Positions 54,448 through 62,482 of a stretch of DNA of 64,000 bases are shown one piece after another. The DNA is taken from positions 992,001-1,056,000 of the forward strand of contig OY781889.1 of assembly GCA_963677185.1 (NCBI GenBank), read 5' to 3'. The notes under the pieces are model-generated. The model saw only the letters and a program-made list of their open reading frames with translations, did no database searches and had not been told where the DNA came from. Each line of letters starts with the position of its first letter. The first letter of the stretch is position 1. The position numbers were made by a program, and so were the translations under genes. This DNA comes from G963677185 sp963677185 (lineage in GTDB: Bacteria > Bacillota > Syntrophomonadia > Syntrophomonadales > Syntrophomonadaceae).

Positions 54448-54520
54448 TTTTTATGTGAATCCGGCTTATTTGACTTCAAAAATTCATTTGGGATAAAATA
54501 CATCAAGATCAAGATAACGA

Positions 54521-54595
54521 GCGGGAGTAGCTCAGTGGTAGAGCACTGGCTTCCCAAGCCAGGTGTCGCGGGTTCGACCCCCGTTTCCCGCTCCA
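54521..54595 (+). tRNA. tRNA-Gly (CCC), CCA encoded
   Basis: Cloverleaf starting GCGGGAG, D-loop GCTCAGTGGTAGAGC, anticodon stem CTGGC/GCCAG around TTCCCAA (anticodon CCC), T-loop GGTTCGACCCC and genomic CCA. Seventy-three bp downstream of tRNA-Asp. Confidence 0.95.
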
Positions 54596-54629
54596 GAGAA
54601 TTCATGCTCTGGCATTTTAAGGAGGATAA

Positions 54630-54779
54630 ATGGTGAAGAAACATATTATCAGAGTCGTTAAAGGCAATCTCAAGCGGGAAAGCGAACAGATGAACTGCCG
54701 GGAATGTGCCACTTCTTGCCAGTCAGCCTGCAAGACCTCATGCACTATCGGCAACCAGCATTGCCTGAAAGTAAAATAA
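54630..54779 (+). CDS. SCIFF ranthipeptide precursor
   Basis: 49 residues with six cysteines (positions 23, 26, 30, 34, 38 and 45) in the conserved order CRECATSCQSACKTSCT, the 'six cysteines in forty-five residues' peptide found across Clostridia. In the characterised family a radical SAM enzyme links a Cys to a Thr five residues on; the equivalent pair here would be Cys34 and Thr39. The start has a perfect AAGGAGG site 6 bp upstream. It is followed by a terminator hairpin and then the maturase gene, so peptide can be made in excess of enzyme. The physiological role of SCIFF is still unknown. Confidence 0.92.
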   Translation: MVKKHIIRVVKGNLKRESEQMNCRECATSCQSACKTSCTIGNQHCLKVK

Positions 54780-54790
54780 AACACATAAAT

Positions 54791-54823
54791 CAGAGTGGGG
54801 CTTATTGGCCCCTCTGTTTTTTT
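54791..54823 (+). terminator. Terminator between SCIFF and maturase genes
   Basis: CAGAG(T)GGGGC pairs with GGCCCCTCTG (one bulged base) followed by seven Ts. Partial read-through would set the ratio of precursor to maturase. Confidence 0.75.
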
Positions 54824-54842
54824 GTTACACAAGGAGACCATT

Positions 54843-56219
54843 GTGATTGACCTGTCCGGTTACGATTTATCAGCCCACATTCATAGATATGACTGGGGCG
54901 GTTGCCAGATATTATTAGACGTTAACAGCGGTTCGGTTCAATTGCTGGACGACATGAGCAGCCGCTGCCTGGATATGCTGGCCACAAACGGGGGCGACTG
55001 GAATTTGACCAGGGCATCCCTGGGCCAGGATTTCAAATCGGATGAGATCGATGCTCTATATTCTGAATTTCAAGATCTGTATGCCGATGGACAGCTTTTT
55101 TCTGAGCCGGATGATTATGTACTGGATACTGGAATATTAAAACCGAAAGCCATGTGCCTCAATGTAGCCCATGCCTGTAATATGCGCTGCGGCTATTGTT
55201 TTGCCGGGCAGGGAGCGTTTGGTCATCCACCGGCGCTAATGGATTTAGAAACGGCCAGACAGGCAGTGGATTTTCTGCTGCTTGCCAGCGGAGAGCGGTG
55301 TTCCCTGGAAGTGGATTTTTTCGGCGGCGAACCCTTGCTGGTAAAGGATCTTCTTTTTGATGTAATGACCTATGCCCGGCAGCGAGAGAAGGAGAGCGGT
55401 AAAACCATCAATTTTACGCTCACAACCAATGCTCTTTTAATAGACCAGGAGATTATCGACTGGGTAATAGACAATCATATTGGAGTCATTATGAGTCTGG
55501 ATGGCCGTCCGGAAATCAACGACCTTAACAGGCCGCTTCCGGGGGGCCAGGGGAGCTACGACCGGGTATTGCCAGCAATACAGGCCATGGTGGCAGCCGG
55601 CCCGGTCAGCTACTATGTAAGGGGCACATTCACTCGTAAAAACCTGGATTTCGCGTCCGATCTGCAGTGGCTTTTTGATGCCGGATTTAATTGCCTTTCC
55701 CTGGAGCCAGCTGTGGGAGAAGATGAAGAATATGCGATTCAGCCGCATGATCTGCCGGCGGTTTTATCTGAATATGAGCGACTGACGGAGGTGTTAGCCC
55801 GAATACGCGCCAGCGGGCAAGAGCTCCATTTTTTTCACTATAATCTTGATTTGCAGAAAGGGCCTTGCCTGGCCAAGAGGCTGAGCGGGTGCGGAGCCGG
55901 TCTCGAGTATATCGCAGTGACACCGGAGGGTGATATTTACCCATGTCATCGTTTTATTGGCCAGGCTGATTTTATTCTCGGCCATGTAAGCCGGACTATG
56001 CTTGATACTGGCATTCAGGTCCGGTTTGCCCGCAGCCAGCTGGCTAACAAGCCGGAATGTCTTAAGTGCTGGGCCCGGTTCTATTGCGGGGGAGGATGTC
56101 ATGCTAGCGCTTATGGACGGAACAGGGACCTGACTATTCCCGATCCGGTGAGCTGTGCGATGCATAAAAAACGAATTGAAGGTGCCATTTATCTGGATAT
56201 ATTAGACAGAATCAGATAA
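54843..56219 (+). CDS. SCIFF maturase, radical SAM/SPASM thioether enzyme
   Basis: 458 residues from GTG 54843 (AAGGAGA 7-8 bp upstream; the frame runs further up, into the terminator). The N-terminal ~90 residues are a RiPP-recognition-like region. The radical SAM core has CNMRCGYCF (the CxxxCxxC cluster ligand) near residue 100. The C-terminal part has the extra cluster ligands of SPASM/twitch enzymes: CGAGLEYIAVTPEGDIYPCHRF, in part, and CLKCWARFYCGGGC. It would install Cys-to-Thr thioether bridges in the adjacent SCIFF peptide using S-adenosylmethionine. Confidence 0.92.
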   Translation: MIDLSGYDLSAHIHRYDWGGCQILLDVNSGSVQLLDDMSSRCLDMLATNGGDWNLTRASLGQDFKSDEIDALYSEFQDLYADGQLFSEPDDYVLDTGILKPKAMCLNVAHACNMRCGYCFAGQGAFGHPPALMDLETARQAVDFLLLASGERCSLEVDFFGGEPLLVKDLLFDVMTYARQREKESGKTINFTLTTNALLIDQEIIDWVIDNHIGVIMSLDGRPEINDLNRPLPGGQGSYDRVLPAIQAMVAAGPVSYYVRGTFTRKNLDFASDLQWLFDAGFNCLSLEPAVGEDEEYAIQPHDLPAVLSEYERLTEVLARIRASGQELHFFHYNLDLQKGPCLAKRLSGCGAGLEYIAVTPEGDIYPCHRFIGQADFILGHVSRTMLDTGIQVRFARSQLANKPECLKCWARFYCGGGCHASAYGRNRDLTIPDPVSCAMHKKRIEGAIYLDILDRIR

Positions 56220-56254
56220 TGGATTGGATACCAGGCCGATAGGGAGAGTAAGCT

Positions 56255-57586
56255 ATGCTTGAGTATTTTATCAAGAATCCCTGGCATGCCGCCGGGCTTG
56301 CGCTCATTTTATGTATAAATCTGGTGTTTTTCAGCTTTGTTCGCACTCCCGCATATGCTGTTTATGTGGATGGCAGGATGCAGTATGTGATCAAGGATCG
56401 CCAGCATTTTGATCGCCTGGTCAAGGAGGTTGTGGCGGCCAAAGAGCAGGAAAGCGGCAAAAAGGTTACGGTTGCCAATGATATTGCTTACACGGTCGAT
56501 TTGGCTTCTGAAGATGAAATAGTGCCTGATGAAGAGCTGAAGAAACAGCTGGCAACCGGTTTGGATTATCAGGTGGGCGCGGCAGCAATATGTGTCAATG
56601 AAAAACCCGTAGTTTATTTGGAAAACCGGGAGAAGGGTGAACAGCTCCTGGAAGAGCTTCGCCAGACACCGTTTGATTGCCCGGCGGGCGAAAAGCTGAT
56701 ATCAACCGGCTTTCTTGAAAAGGTTGAAATCCGCGATGCTCGAATAAATGAAAAAGACGTGAAGAGCATAGCTGATGCCAGGCAGATTCTCCAGGCTGGA
56801 ACCGATACCCCGCAGAAGCATATAGTCCAAATCGGGGACACCGTCAGTTTGATTGCCCATGAAAACGGCATTTCCCAGGAGGCTTTGCTGAAGGCCAACA
56901 ATATGAAGCCCGGGGACTATGTTTCGGTAGGGCAGGAATTGTTAATAGTAAAGCATTCACCGTACATAAACGTGGTTAACCGAACTGCCGGCGATAATAT
57001 TGAAGCCATACCTTACGGGGTGACTGAAGAAATCGATAAAGAAAGCCGCGATCTGGTGGTCATTAAGCAGGAGGGCGAGGACGGAGAAAGATGGGTTTCG
57101 TACATACGCTCATATGTAAATGGCACTGATTCCGGCCGGCTGGTGGTCCAGGAAAAGATCAACCGGGAGCCGGTTAAGATGGTGGTGCTAAAGAGCGAAG
57201 ATGTTAAAATAGCCGGGCGAATGGGTGCAGGATGTCTTATGTGGCCGGTGGATGGAATAATCACTCAGTATTATAAAGGTGACGAACATCATGGAATTGA
57301 TATAGGCATTGCCGAAGGTACCCCACTGCAAGCTGCAGCAGCAGGGAAGGTGGTATTTGCCGGTGAACAAAGCGCTTATGGGGAATTTATAATAATAGAT
57401 CACGGCAACGGGCTGATAACCCGTTATGCTCACAATAGCTGCTTTAAGGCCAGGGTCGGTGATTGGGTGGAACAAGGACAGGTAATCGCCCTGACCGGTG
57501 ACACCGGTTACAGTACCGGCCCGCACCTTCATTTTGAGGTAATTGCTAACGGGGAAGTTGTAGATCCCCTGTACTATTTGCAGTAG
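56255..57586 (+). CDS. Cell-wall peptidase: LysM, G5 and M23 domains
   Basis: 443 residues. One N-terminal membrane helix (~12-32), then a LysM domain (IQIGDTVSLIAHENGISQEAL, ~190-235), a G5-like domain (~240-310, with E-x-I-P-Y-G-V-T-E-E-I), and a C-terminal M23 endopeptidase (~325-440). The zinc ligands are visible as HHGIDIG, and HLHFEV with the preceding GPH. It cuts peptidoglycan cross-links or activates other hydrolases during growth or sporulation. AGGGAGAG is upstream of the ATG. It begins 35 bp after the SCIFF maturase stop and may share its transcript. Confidence 0.9.
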   Translation: MLEYFIKNPWHAAGLALILCINLVFFSFVRTPAYAVYVDGRMQYVIKDRQHFDRLVKEVVAAKEQESGKKVTVANDIAYTVDLASEDEIVPDEELKKQLATGLDYQVGAAAICVNEKPVVYLENREKGEQLLEELRQTPFDCPAGEKLISTGFLEKVEIRDARINEKDVKSIADARQILQAGTDTPQKHIVQIGDTVSLIAHENGISQEALLKANNMKPGDYVSVGQELLIVKHSPYINVVNRTAGDNIEAIPYGVTEEIDKESRDLVVIKQEGEDGERWVSYIRSYVNGTDSGRLVVQEKINREPVKMVVLKSEDVKIAGRMGAGCLMWPVDGIITQYYKGDEHHGIDIGIAEGTPLQAAAAGKVVFAGEQSAYGEFIIIDHGNGLITRYAHNSCFKARVGDWVEQGQVIALTGDTGYSTGPHLHFEVIANGEVVDPLYYLQ

Positions 57587-57704
57587 AAACGTAAGACAAA
57601 TTGTCGAAAAACACTGGCGGGTGCTTGAAAGCGGGCTTCTTAAGGAATATTATTATAGTCAAGTATATCGCCGAGCCGATAAAATTGAACAGGAGGATTC
57701 CGCG

Positions 57705-58607
57705 ATGTATGACGTAATAATTGCCGGCAGCGGACCAGCCGGGCTAACGGCAGCAATTTATACCGGCCGGGCCAAGCTGAAAACCCTGGTGCTGGAATCT
57801 GTTGCTGTAGGAGGATATCCGGCCAGCACCTTTGATATTGACAATTATCCAGGTTTTCCAGACGGAATCAACGGACCGGATTTAATGGAGAATTTCCGCC
57901 GCCAGGCTGAACGTTTCGGGGTGGAGATCCGCATGGAAGACGTTTTGCATATCGAAAACCTGCCCGAAGGCAAACGCATCGTGACGAACGAACAGGAGTA
58001 CATGGCCAGGAGCGTAATAATCGCTGTAGGAGCGCGCCGCCGCAAGCTGGATGTGGACGGAGAGGACGAATTCTCTGGACGCGGTGTCTCGTATTGCGCC
58101 ACCTGTGACGCTGCGTTTTTTTCGGGGGTGCCTGTAGCGGTAGTGGGCGGAGGCGATTCAGCCATTAAAGAAGCCCAGCACTTACTGCATTTTGCCTCTA
58201 AAGTATACTTGATTCACCGCCGAAATGAGTTCAGGGCCAACCAGACTGCCCTTGACCGGTTTATTGCCGACGAACGCAGTGAATTGATGGTAAATAAAAT
58301 AATTAAAAGCATCGAAGGTGACGCAATTATGCGCAAAGTCATCCTTGAAGATGTTAATACCCGTGAAGAAACGGTCTTGGAAGTGGAAGGATTATTTGTT
58401 AGTATAGGTCTTGTGCCATCGGCGTATTGCATTGAGGGATTGTTAGAAACTGACAATGGTTATGTTTCGACTGATGAAAACCTGCAGACCTCTGTGCCGG
58501 GCATATATGCAGCCGGAGATATAAGAGCCAAGAGCTACCGGCAGATAGCTACCGCGGTTGGCGATGGAGCATCAGCTGCCATGGCAATAACCGAGTATTT
58601 AAAATAG
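57705..58607 (+). CDS. trxB: Thioredoxin reductase-like flavoprotein
   Basis: 300 residues. FAD-binding GSGPAGLTAA at the N-terminus, redox pair C131-A-T-C134, NAD(P)-binding GGGDSAIKEAQ, and the final FAD motif YAAGDIRAKSYRQIATAVGDG-type segment are all present. It reduces thioredoxin or a related protein with NAD(P)H or ferredoxin. The nucleotide-binding loop reads HRRNEFRA, suggestive of NADPH. ATG 57705 has AGGAGG 8 bp upstream, so the longer frame is not used. A stand-alone gene in a run with murA and rlmH. Confidence 0.88.
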   Translation: MYDVIIAGSGPAGLTAAIYTGRAKLKTLVLESVAVGGYPASTFDIDNYPGFPDGINGPDLMENFRRQAERFGVEIRMEDVLHIENLPEGKRIVTNEQEYMARSVIIAVGARRRKLDVDGEDEFSGRGVSYCATCDAAFFSGVPVAVVGGGDSAIKEAQHLLHFASKVYLIHRRNEFRANQTALDRFIADERSELMVNKIIKSIEGDAIMRKVILEDVNTREETVLEVEGLFVSIGLVPSAYCIEGLLETDNGYVSTDENLQTSVPGIYAAGDIRAKSYRQIATAVGDGASAAMAITEYLK

Positions 58608-58645
58608 AAATTGAGTTACTGCACGAATTATGAGAGGTGTTAGAT

Positions 58646-59905
58646 TTGTCCGATAGACTGATAATAAGCGGGGAAACCCAGCTAAATGGGAAAGTGCGGG
58701 TAAGCGGGGCGAAAAACGCTGGCCTGGTTCTGATAGCCGCCAGTATTCTAGCTGAGGGCCAGACGGTTTTGGATAACATTCCCCGAATTGCAGATGTGGA
58801 CGTAATGGTGGAAATACTAAATAAAATGGGTGTTGACACTTACTGGCTGGATGATGGCGGTCTGGCGATCGAACCCCCGGCCGGACCGGTCGGAATAAAT
58901 ACACCTTATGATCTTGCAAAGAAACTAAGGGCTTCCAACCTGTTTATGGGTTCGCTGCTGGGACGCGAAGGAGAGGCAGTTGTATCGCTGCCCGGCGGTT
59001 GTGACATAGGTTCCAGACCCATGGATCTTCATATTAAAGGAGCCCAGACCCTGGGTGCGGAAGTAATTATTGAACATGGATTTATACATGCCCGCATGAA
59101 GAAACCTCATGGCTCAAGAGTCTATCTGGACTTTCCCAGTGTAGGCGCAACTGAAAATATCCTGATGATGGCCTGCCGGGTACCCGGGATGACGATTATT
59201 GAAAATGCCGCCAAGGAGCCTGAAATAGTAGATTTGGCCAATTTCCTCAATTCGATGGGTGCGCGTATTCGAGGAGTCGGCACTGATTTAATAAAGATTG
59301 ACGGTGTGCCTAAATTAAAAGCCGGCCGTTACAGCATTATCCCGGATCGCATTGAGGCGGGCACCTTCATGATCGGAGCGGCCATAACCGGAGGGGAAGT
59401 GCTGGTACAGAATGTGATTGCCACCCACCTGCAGCCCATTATTGCCAAGCTGCAAGAAACGGGCACTCTGGTCGAAGAGCGGGATGAAGGCATACTGGTC
59501 AGGGGAACCGGAAAGCTTCTGCCGATAGATATTAAAACCCTGCCCTATCCAGGATTCCCTACGGATATGCAATCTCAAATGATGGCGCTTCTGACTCGCG
59601 CTGAAGGAACCAGTGTCATCGTGGAGAATGTGTTCGAAAACCGCTTTCAGATTGTTGACGAGTTAAAACGAATGGGTGCACGCATCAAGCTGGAAATGCA
59701 CACTGCCATTGTTGAAGGACGCTGCGATCTTTGCGGTGCCACTGTTAAAGCGACTGATCTGCGCGCTGGAGCGGCTTTGATTCTGGGAGCGCTGGTGGCC
59801 AAAGGAGATACGATTATCGAGGAATCGGTCCACATATTCCGTGGCTATGAGAATATTGTAGAGAAAATGAATTCTCTTGGCGCCCGGATTCGATGTGATG
59901 ATTAA
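58646..59905 (+). CDS. murA: UDP-N-acetylglucosamine 1-carboxyvinyltransferase MurA
   Basis: 419 residues. First committed step of peptidoglycan synthesis: transfer of enolpyruvate from PEP to UDP-GlcNAc. The catalytic Cys119 is in LPGGCDIGSRPMDLH, substrate-binding Lys/Asn in VSGAKNAGL, and the later DMQSQMMAL, VFENRF and DLRAGAAL blocks are all present. Having the Cys suggests fosfomycin sensitivity. A TTG start at 58646 fits the GAGAGG site 7 bp upstream; a GTG at 58637 is inside the site. rlmH follows 2 bp after the stop. Confidence 0.95.
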   Translation: MSDRLIISGETQLNGKVRVSGAKNAGLVLIAASILAEGQTVLDNIPRIADVDVMVEILNKMGVDTYWLDDGGLAIEPPAGPVGINTPYDLAKKLRASNLFMGSLLGREGEAVVSLPGGCDIGSRPMDLHIKGAQTLGAEVIIEHGFIHARMKKPHGSRVYLDFPSVGATENILMMACRVPGMTIIENAAKEPEIVDLANFLNSMGARIRGVGTDLIKIDGVPKLKAGRYSIIPDRIEAGTFMIGAAITGGEVLVQNVIATHLQPIIAKLQETGTLVEERDEGILVRGTGKLLPIDIKTLPYPGFPTDMQSQMMALLTRAEGTSVIVENVFENRFQIVDELKRMGARIKLEMHTAIVEGRCDLCGATVKATDLRAGAALILGALVAKGDTIIEESVHIFRGYENIVEKMNSLGARIRCDD

Positions 59906-59907
59906 AA

Positions 59908-60387
59908 ATGCTCTACCGTCTAATATCAGTTGGTAAAATTAAGGAAAACTTCTATCGCCAGGGTGTAGAAGAGTATGCTAAACGGCTGACGCTCTACACT
60001 CCCTTCGAATTACGGGACGGCCTTGAGGAGAAATATCCGGAAAAGGCCAGCCCGGCACGCATTCAAACCTGTGTTGAAAAAGAAGGCAAACGGATTATTG
60101 ATATCGTGGGGTCTGATTACCTGCTTTTACTGGATGTCAAAGGCCGCATGCTTTCTTCGGAAGAGCTTGCCGTTCGCCAGGCCGGGTGGAATCAAAAAGG
60201 CGTCAAGCGTTTGAATATTGTAGTCGGCGGCGCATACGGAGTATCAGCCGGAGTCAGGGAACGGGCCGACGAGACCATTTCACTTTCTCTGATGACTTTT
60301 CCTCACCAAATGGCGGTGTTAATCATTGTGGAACAGTTCTACCGCGCACAGTCAATTATTCATGGAGGCAAATACCACCACGGCTGA
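59908..60387 (+). CDS. rlmH: 23S rRNA (pseudouridine-1915-N3)-methyltransferase RlmH
   Basis: 159 residues, the usual family length. SPOUT-fold methyltransferase with the trefoil-knot segment FVIGGA-type region read here as LNIVVGGAYGVS and the conserved C-terminus MTFPHQMAVLIIVEQFYRAQSIIHGGKYHHG (in part). It methylates pseudouridine 1915 of 23S rRNA helix 69. Separated from murA by 2 bp, so co-translated. Confidence 0.96.
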   Translation: MLYRLISVGKIKENFYRQGVEEYAKRLTLYTPFELRDGLEEKYPEKASPARIQTCVEKEGKRIIDIVGSDYLLLLDVKGRMLSSEELAVRQAGWNQKGVKRLNIVVGGAYGVSAGVRERADETISLSLMTFPHQMAVLIIVEQFYRAQSIIHGGKYHHG

Positions 60388-60684
60388 TTAACGATCCGGC
60401 CGCTGCAGTTCATGCCAGAAATCTATTAATTCCAGCTCATGATTGCTGGTGTCGATACAGTTTTTTATCATTTCTGCTATTATATCCGCTTCAGCCGCTG
60501 TGCTGCACACTGCAGCAAAACCCAGTATTGAGCGCTGCCAGGTTTCCTGATACTTCACTTCCCGGATTGATACATCGAAGCGCTTGCGCATTCTTTGCAC
60601 CAGGCTTTGAATCACCTGCCGCTTGTCTTTAAGTGATTGGGCTGCTGGAATATGCAGTTCCGCCGCTCCGAAAACCAGGTACAT
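60388..60684 (-). CDS. DUF503 (YlxP-like) protein
   Basis: 98 residues, starting MYLVFGAAELHIPAAQSLKDKR and containing the diagnostic QSLKDKRQVIQSLVQRMRKRF. The family is a small ferredoxin-like fold found near infB/rbfA in other Firmicutes; its role is uncertain (ribosome association suspected). GGGAGG lies 8-9 bp before ATG 60684. Its stop abuts the rlmH stop, so the two genes converge with no spacer. Confidence 0.88.
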   Translation of the reverse strand: MYLVFGAAELHIPAAQSLKDKRQVIQSLVQRMRKRFDVSIREVKYQETWQRSILGFAAVCSTAAEADIIAEMIKNCIDTSNHELELIDFWHELQRPDR

Positions 60685-61106
60685 TAATTGCCCCTCCCAT
60701 TTTATTAATATCTCCGTGTGCTTATCCAGACATTTTGATTTAATCATACATTTTCCCATCGTTAAACCGATTTATGCCCGGGGCTCTATAATTAAATGAA
60801 TTTTAACAATATCCATGCTAATGACCTGTTGACGGCAACAAAGGTTGACGGCAGGGAGATATTATGTCTATTATAGAGGTAGAAAACGATAAAATTATAT
60901 AAAATATGACAATGGATACCCGACTGGTGTCGGCATTAGTATTGAACAGTAAAGTACGACCACTGAATAAGGCCGCTCCGGGAAGTCAACAACATAGAAT
61001 ACGGGTGTCGGACAACAAAGGAGTGATTGCCAGATAGATTATCTGGACGGGTTGGATGACATATTGGGCCATAAACCTGTTCGTATGATTTGGGGGAGGG
61101 ATAAAT
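60685..61106. other. Intergenic region upstream of the chemoreceptor
   Basis: About 420 bp. Contents: a direct repeat GTTGACGGCA at about 60838 and 60843-60853 (two copies ~16 bp apart), a short ORF from ATG 60864 (MSIIEVENDKII) with a GGGAG site, and a perfect 7-bp hairpin CCAGATA/TATCTGG at about 61031. No gene is convincing; the short ORF may be the decayed start of a former gene. Confidence 0.35.
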
Positions 61107-62246
61107 ATGTTGAACTGGTCTGAAGTTAACGCTATTAAAACAATTGCGCCGATTTTAGTGGGAACCTATCCTCAAGGAGCGCTGATAACTGTTATCCGCC
61201 AGGGGAAATACTCCTGGGCAGTCAAATCCCCAGGACTGCAGATTGATGCTGTCCATGAAGGTGCCGACAGCGGAGCTGATCCAGAGGTCACGCAGGCCAT
61301 GTTAGCCGGGCGCACATTGACCAGGAAGGAACCGGCCAATGTCTATGGTGTGCGCATGCTGATTACCTACATTCCCATTGTTGATAATGGGGAAATGCAG
61401 GGCTGCTTAATATTTGGAGTTCCGCGGGTGAATGCGCTGGAAATTGCCTTCAAAGATTTGACCAGCATTCTACTCCAGATTTTCGGAGATGGAGCATATA
61501 TTTATCTGACCGATCTGGAATATATTACTCATCGCTGTGCTGATGAACGCTTTGATTTGCCCACTCTTCCGGTTGGATATAAGCTGACTGACAAGGCGGT
61601 GGCGACTCAGTCTATCAAGACCAGGCAGTCAACTGTCAAGGAGGTTGATGCCTCAATGTATGGCGAAGTATGCCTTATTGGCAATTTCCCGTTGCTTGAG
61701 GACAATGAAGTAGTGGGAACTTTCGGTATTGCCACACCTAAAAGAACCTCCATGAAACTGCGGGACATGTCAGTGAACATGCATGAAGGCATGAGCCAAA
61801 TTGCCGCCGCCATAGAGGAACTGGCGGCGTCTTCGTTCGAAATTCACGAGAGTGAAATGAATTTGAACAATAATGTGCAGGAGATATCCAAGCTGTCTAA
61901 CGATATTAATGCGATTCTGAACTTCATCAAACAGATTGCTGAAGAAACCAAGATGCTGGGATTAAATGCAGCCATAGAAGCGGCGCGGGCCGGGGAAGCG
62001 GGTCGCGGATTCGGGGTGGTAGCCGAAGAGATTCGCAAGCTTTCTGACGAATCGAAGGAGACCGTCACCAAGATTCATGCCCTGACCGGCCAGATCCAGA
62101 ACAAGATCGAAGAAACCATGAAAAACAGCAAAGTTACGCTTCAATCCAGCCAGGAGCAGGCTGCAGCCACGGAAGAGGTAACCGCCCAGGTGGAAGAACT
62201 CAATGGCCTGGCCGAAGAGCTGGATAAAATTGCCCAGGTAATCTAA
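61107..62246 (+). CDS. Soluble methyl-accepting chemotaxis protein
   Basis: 379 residues with no membrane segment. Residues ~1-215 form a sensor region with PAS-like or dCache-derived character; the C-terminal ~160 residues are a chemoreceptor signalling hairpin whose tip reads LGLNAAIEAARAGEAGRGFGVVAEEIRKLSDES, in part. This binds CheA/CheW. Cytosolic location implies an intracellular signal. GGGGGAGGG lies about 8 bp before the ATG. Terminator at 62270. Confidence 0.9.
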   Translation: MLNWSEVNAIKTIAPILVGTYPQGALITVIRQGKYSWAVKSPGLQIDAVHEGADSGADPEVTQAMLAGRTLTRKEPANVYGVRMLITYIPIVDNGEMQGCLIFGVPRVNALEIAFKDLTSILLQIFGDGAYIYLTDLEYITHRCADERFDLPTLPVGYKLTDKAVATQSIKTRQSTVKEVDASMYGEVCLIGNFPLLEDNEVVGTFGIATPKRTSMKLRDMSVNMHEGMSQIAAAIEELAASSFEIHESEMNLNNNVQEISKLSNDINAILNFIKQIAEETKMLGLNAAIEAARAGEAGRGFGVVAEEIRKLSDESKETVTKIHALTGQIQNKIEETMKNSKVTLQSSQEQAAATEEVTAQVEELNGLAEELDKIAQVI

Positions 62247-62269
62247 TGAGCATCAATCAACAGACTGCC

Positions 62270-62309
62270 GCGAATCGCCGGAACAATGTTCCTGGCGATT
62301 CGCTTTTTT
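62270..62309 (+). terminator. Intrinsic terminator after the chemoreceptor
   Basis: GCGAATCGCC pairs perfectly with GGCGATTCGC across a 14-base spacer (62270-62279 and 62294-62303), followed by six Ts. Confidence 0.85.
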
Positions 62310-62482
62310 ATCCATACTATTAATCACCATTAAGCTATCAGGTTGTGAAAGAAGTGGTAATGATATAATATCCCAGGATTTCGGTATATTGTTACCGCCT
62401 GGTACGGTGTACAATAGTACTAATTTGTTAAGGGCGTTAGGTCGCACATTGAAATTAATAAGCATTTAGGCGGCTGATGACA

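Noticed and set aside
54372..54595. tRNA genes as an integration site for a mobile island
   Set aside because: No integrase and no repeated tRNA 3' end was seen in the flanking sequence within the window.
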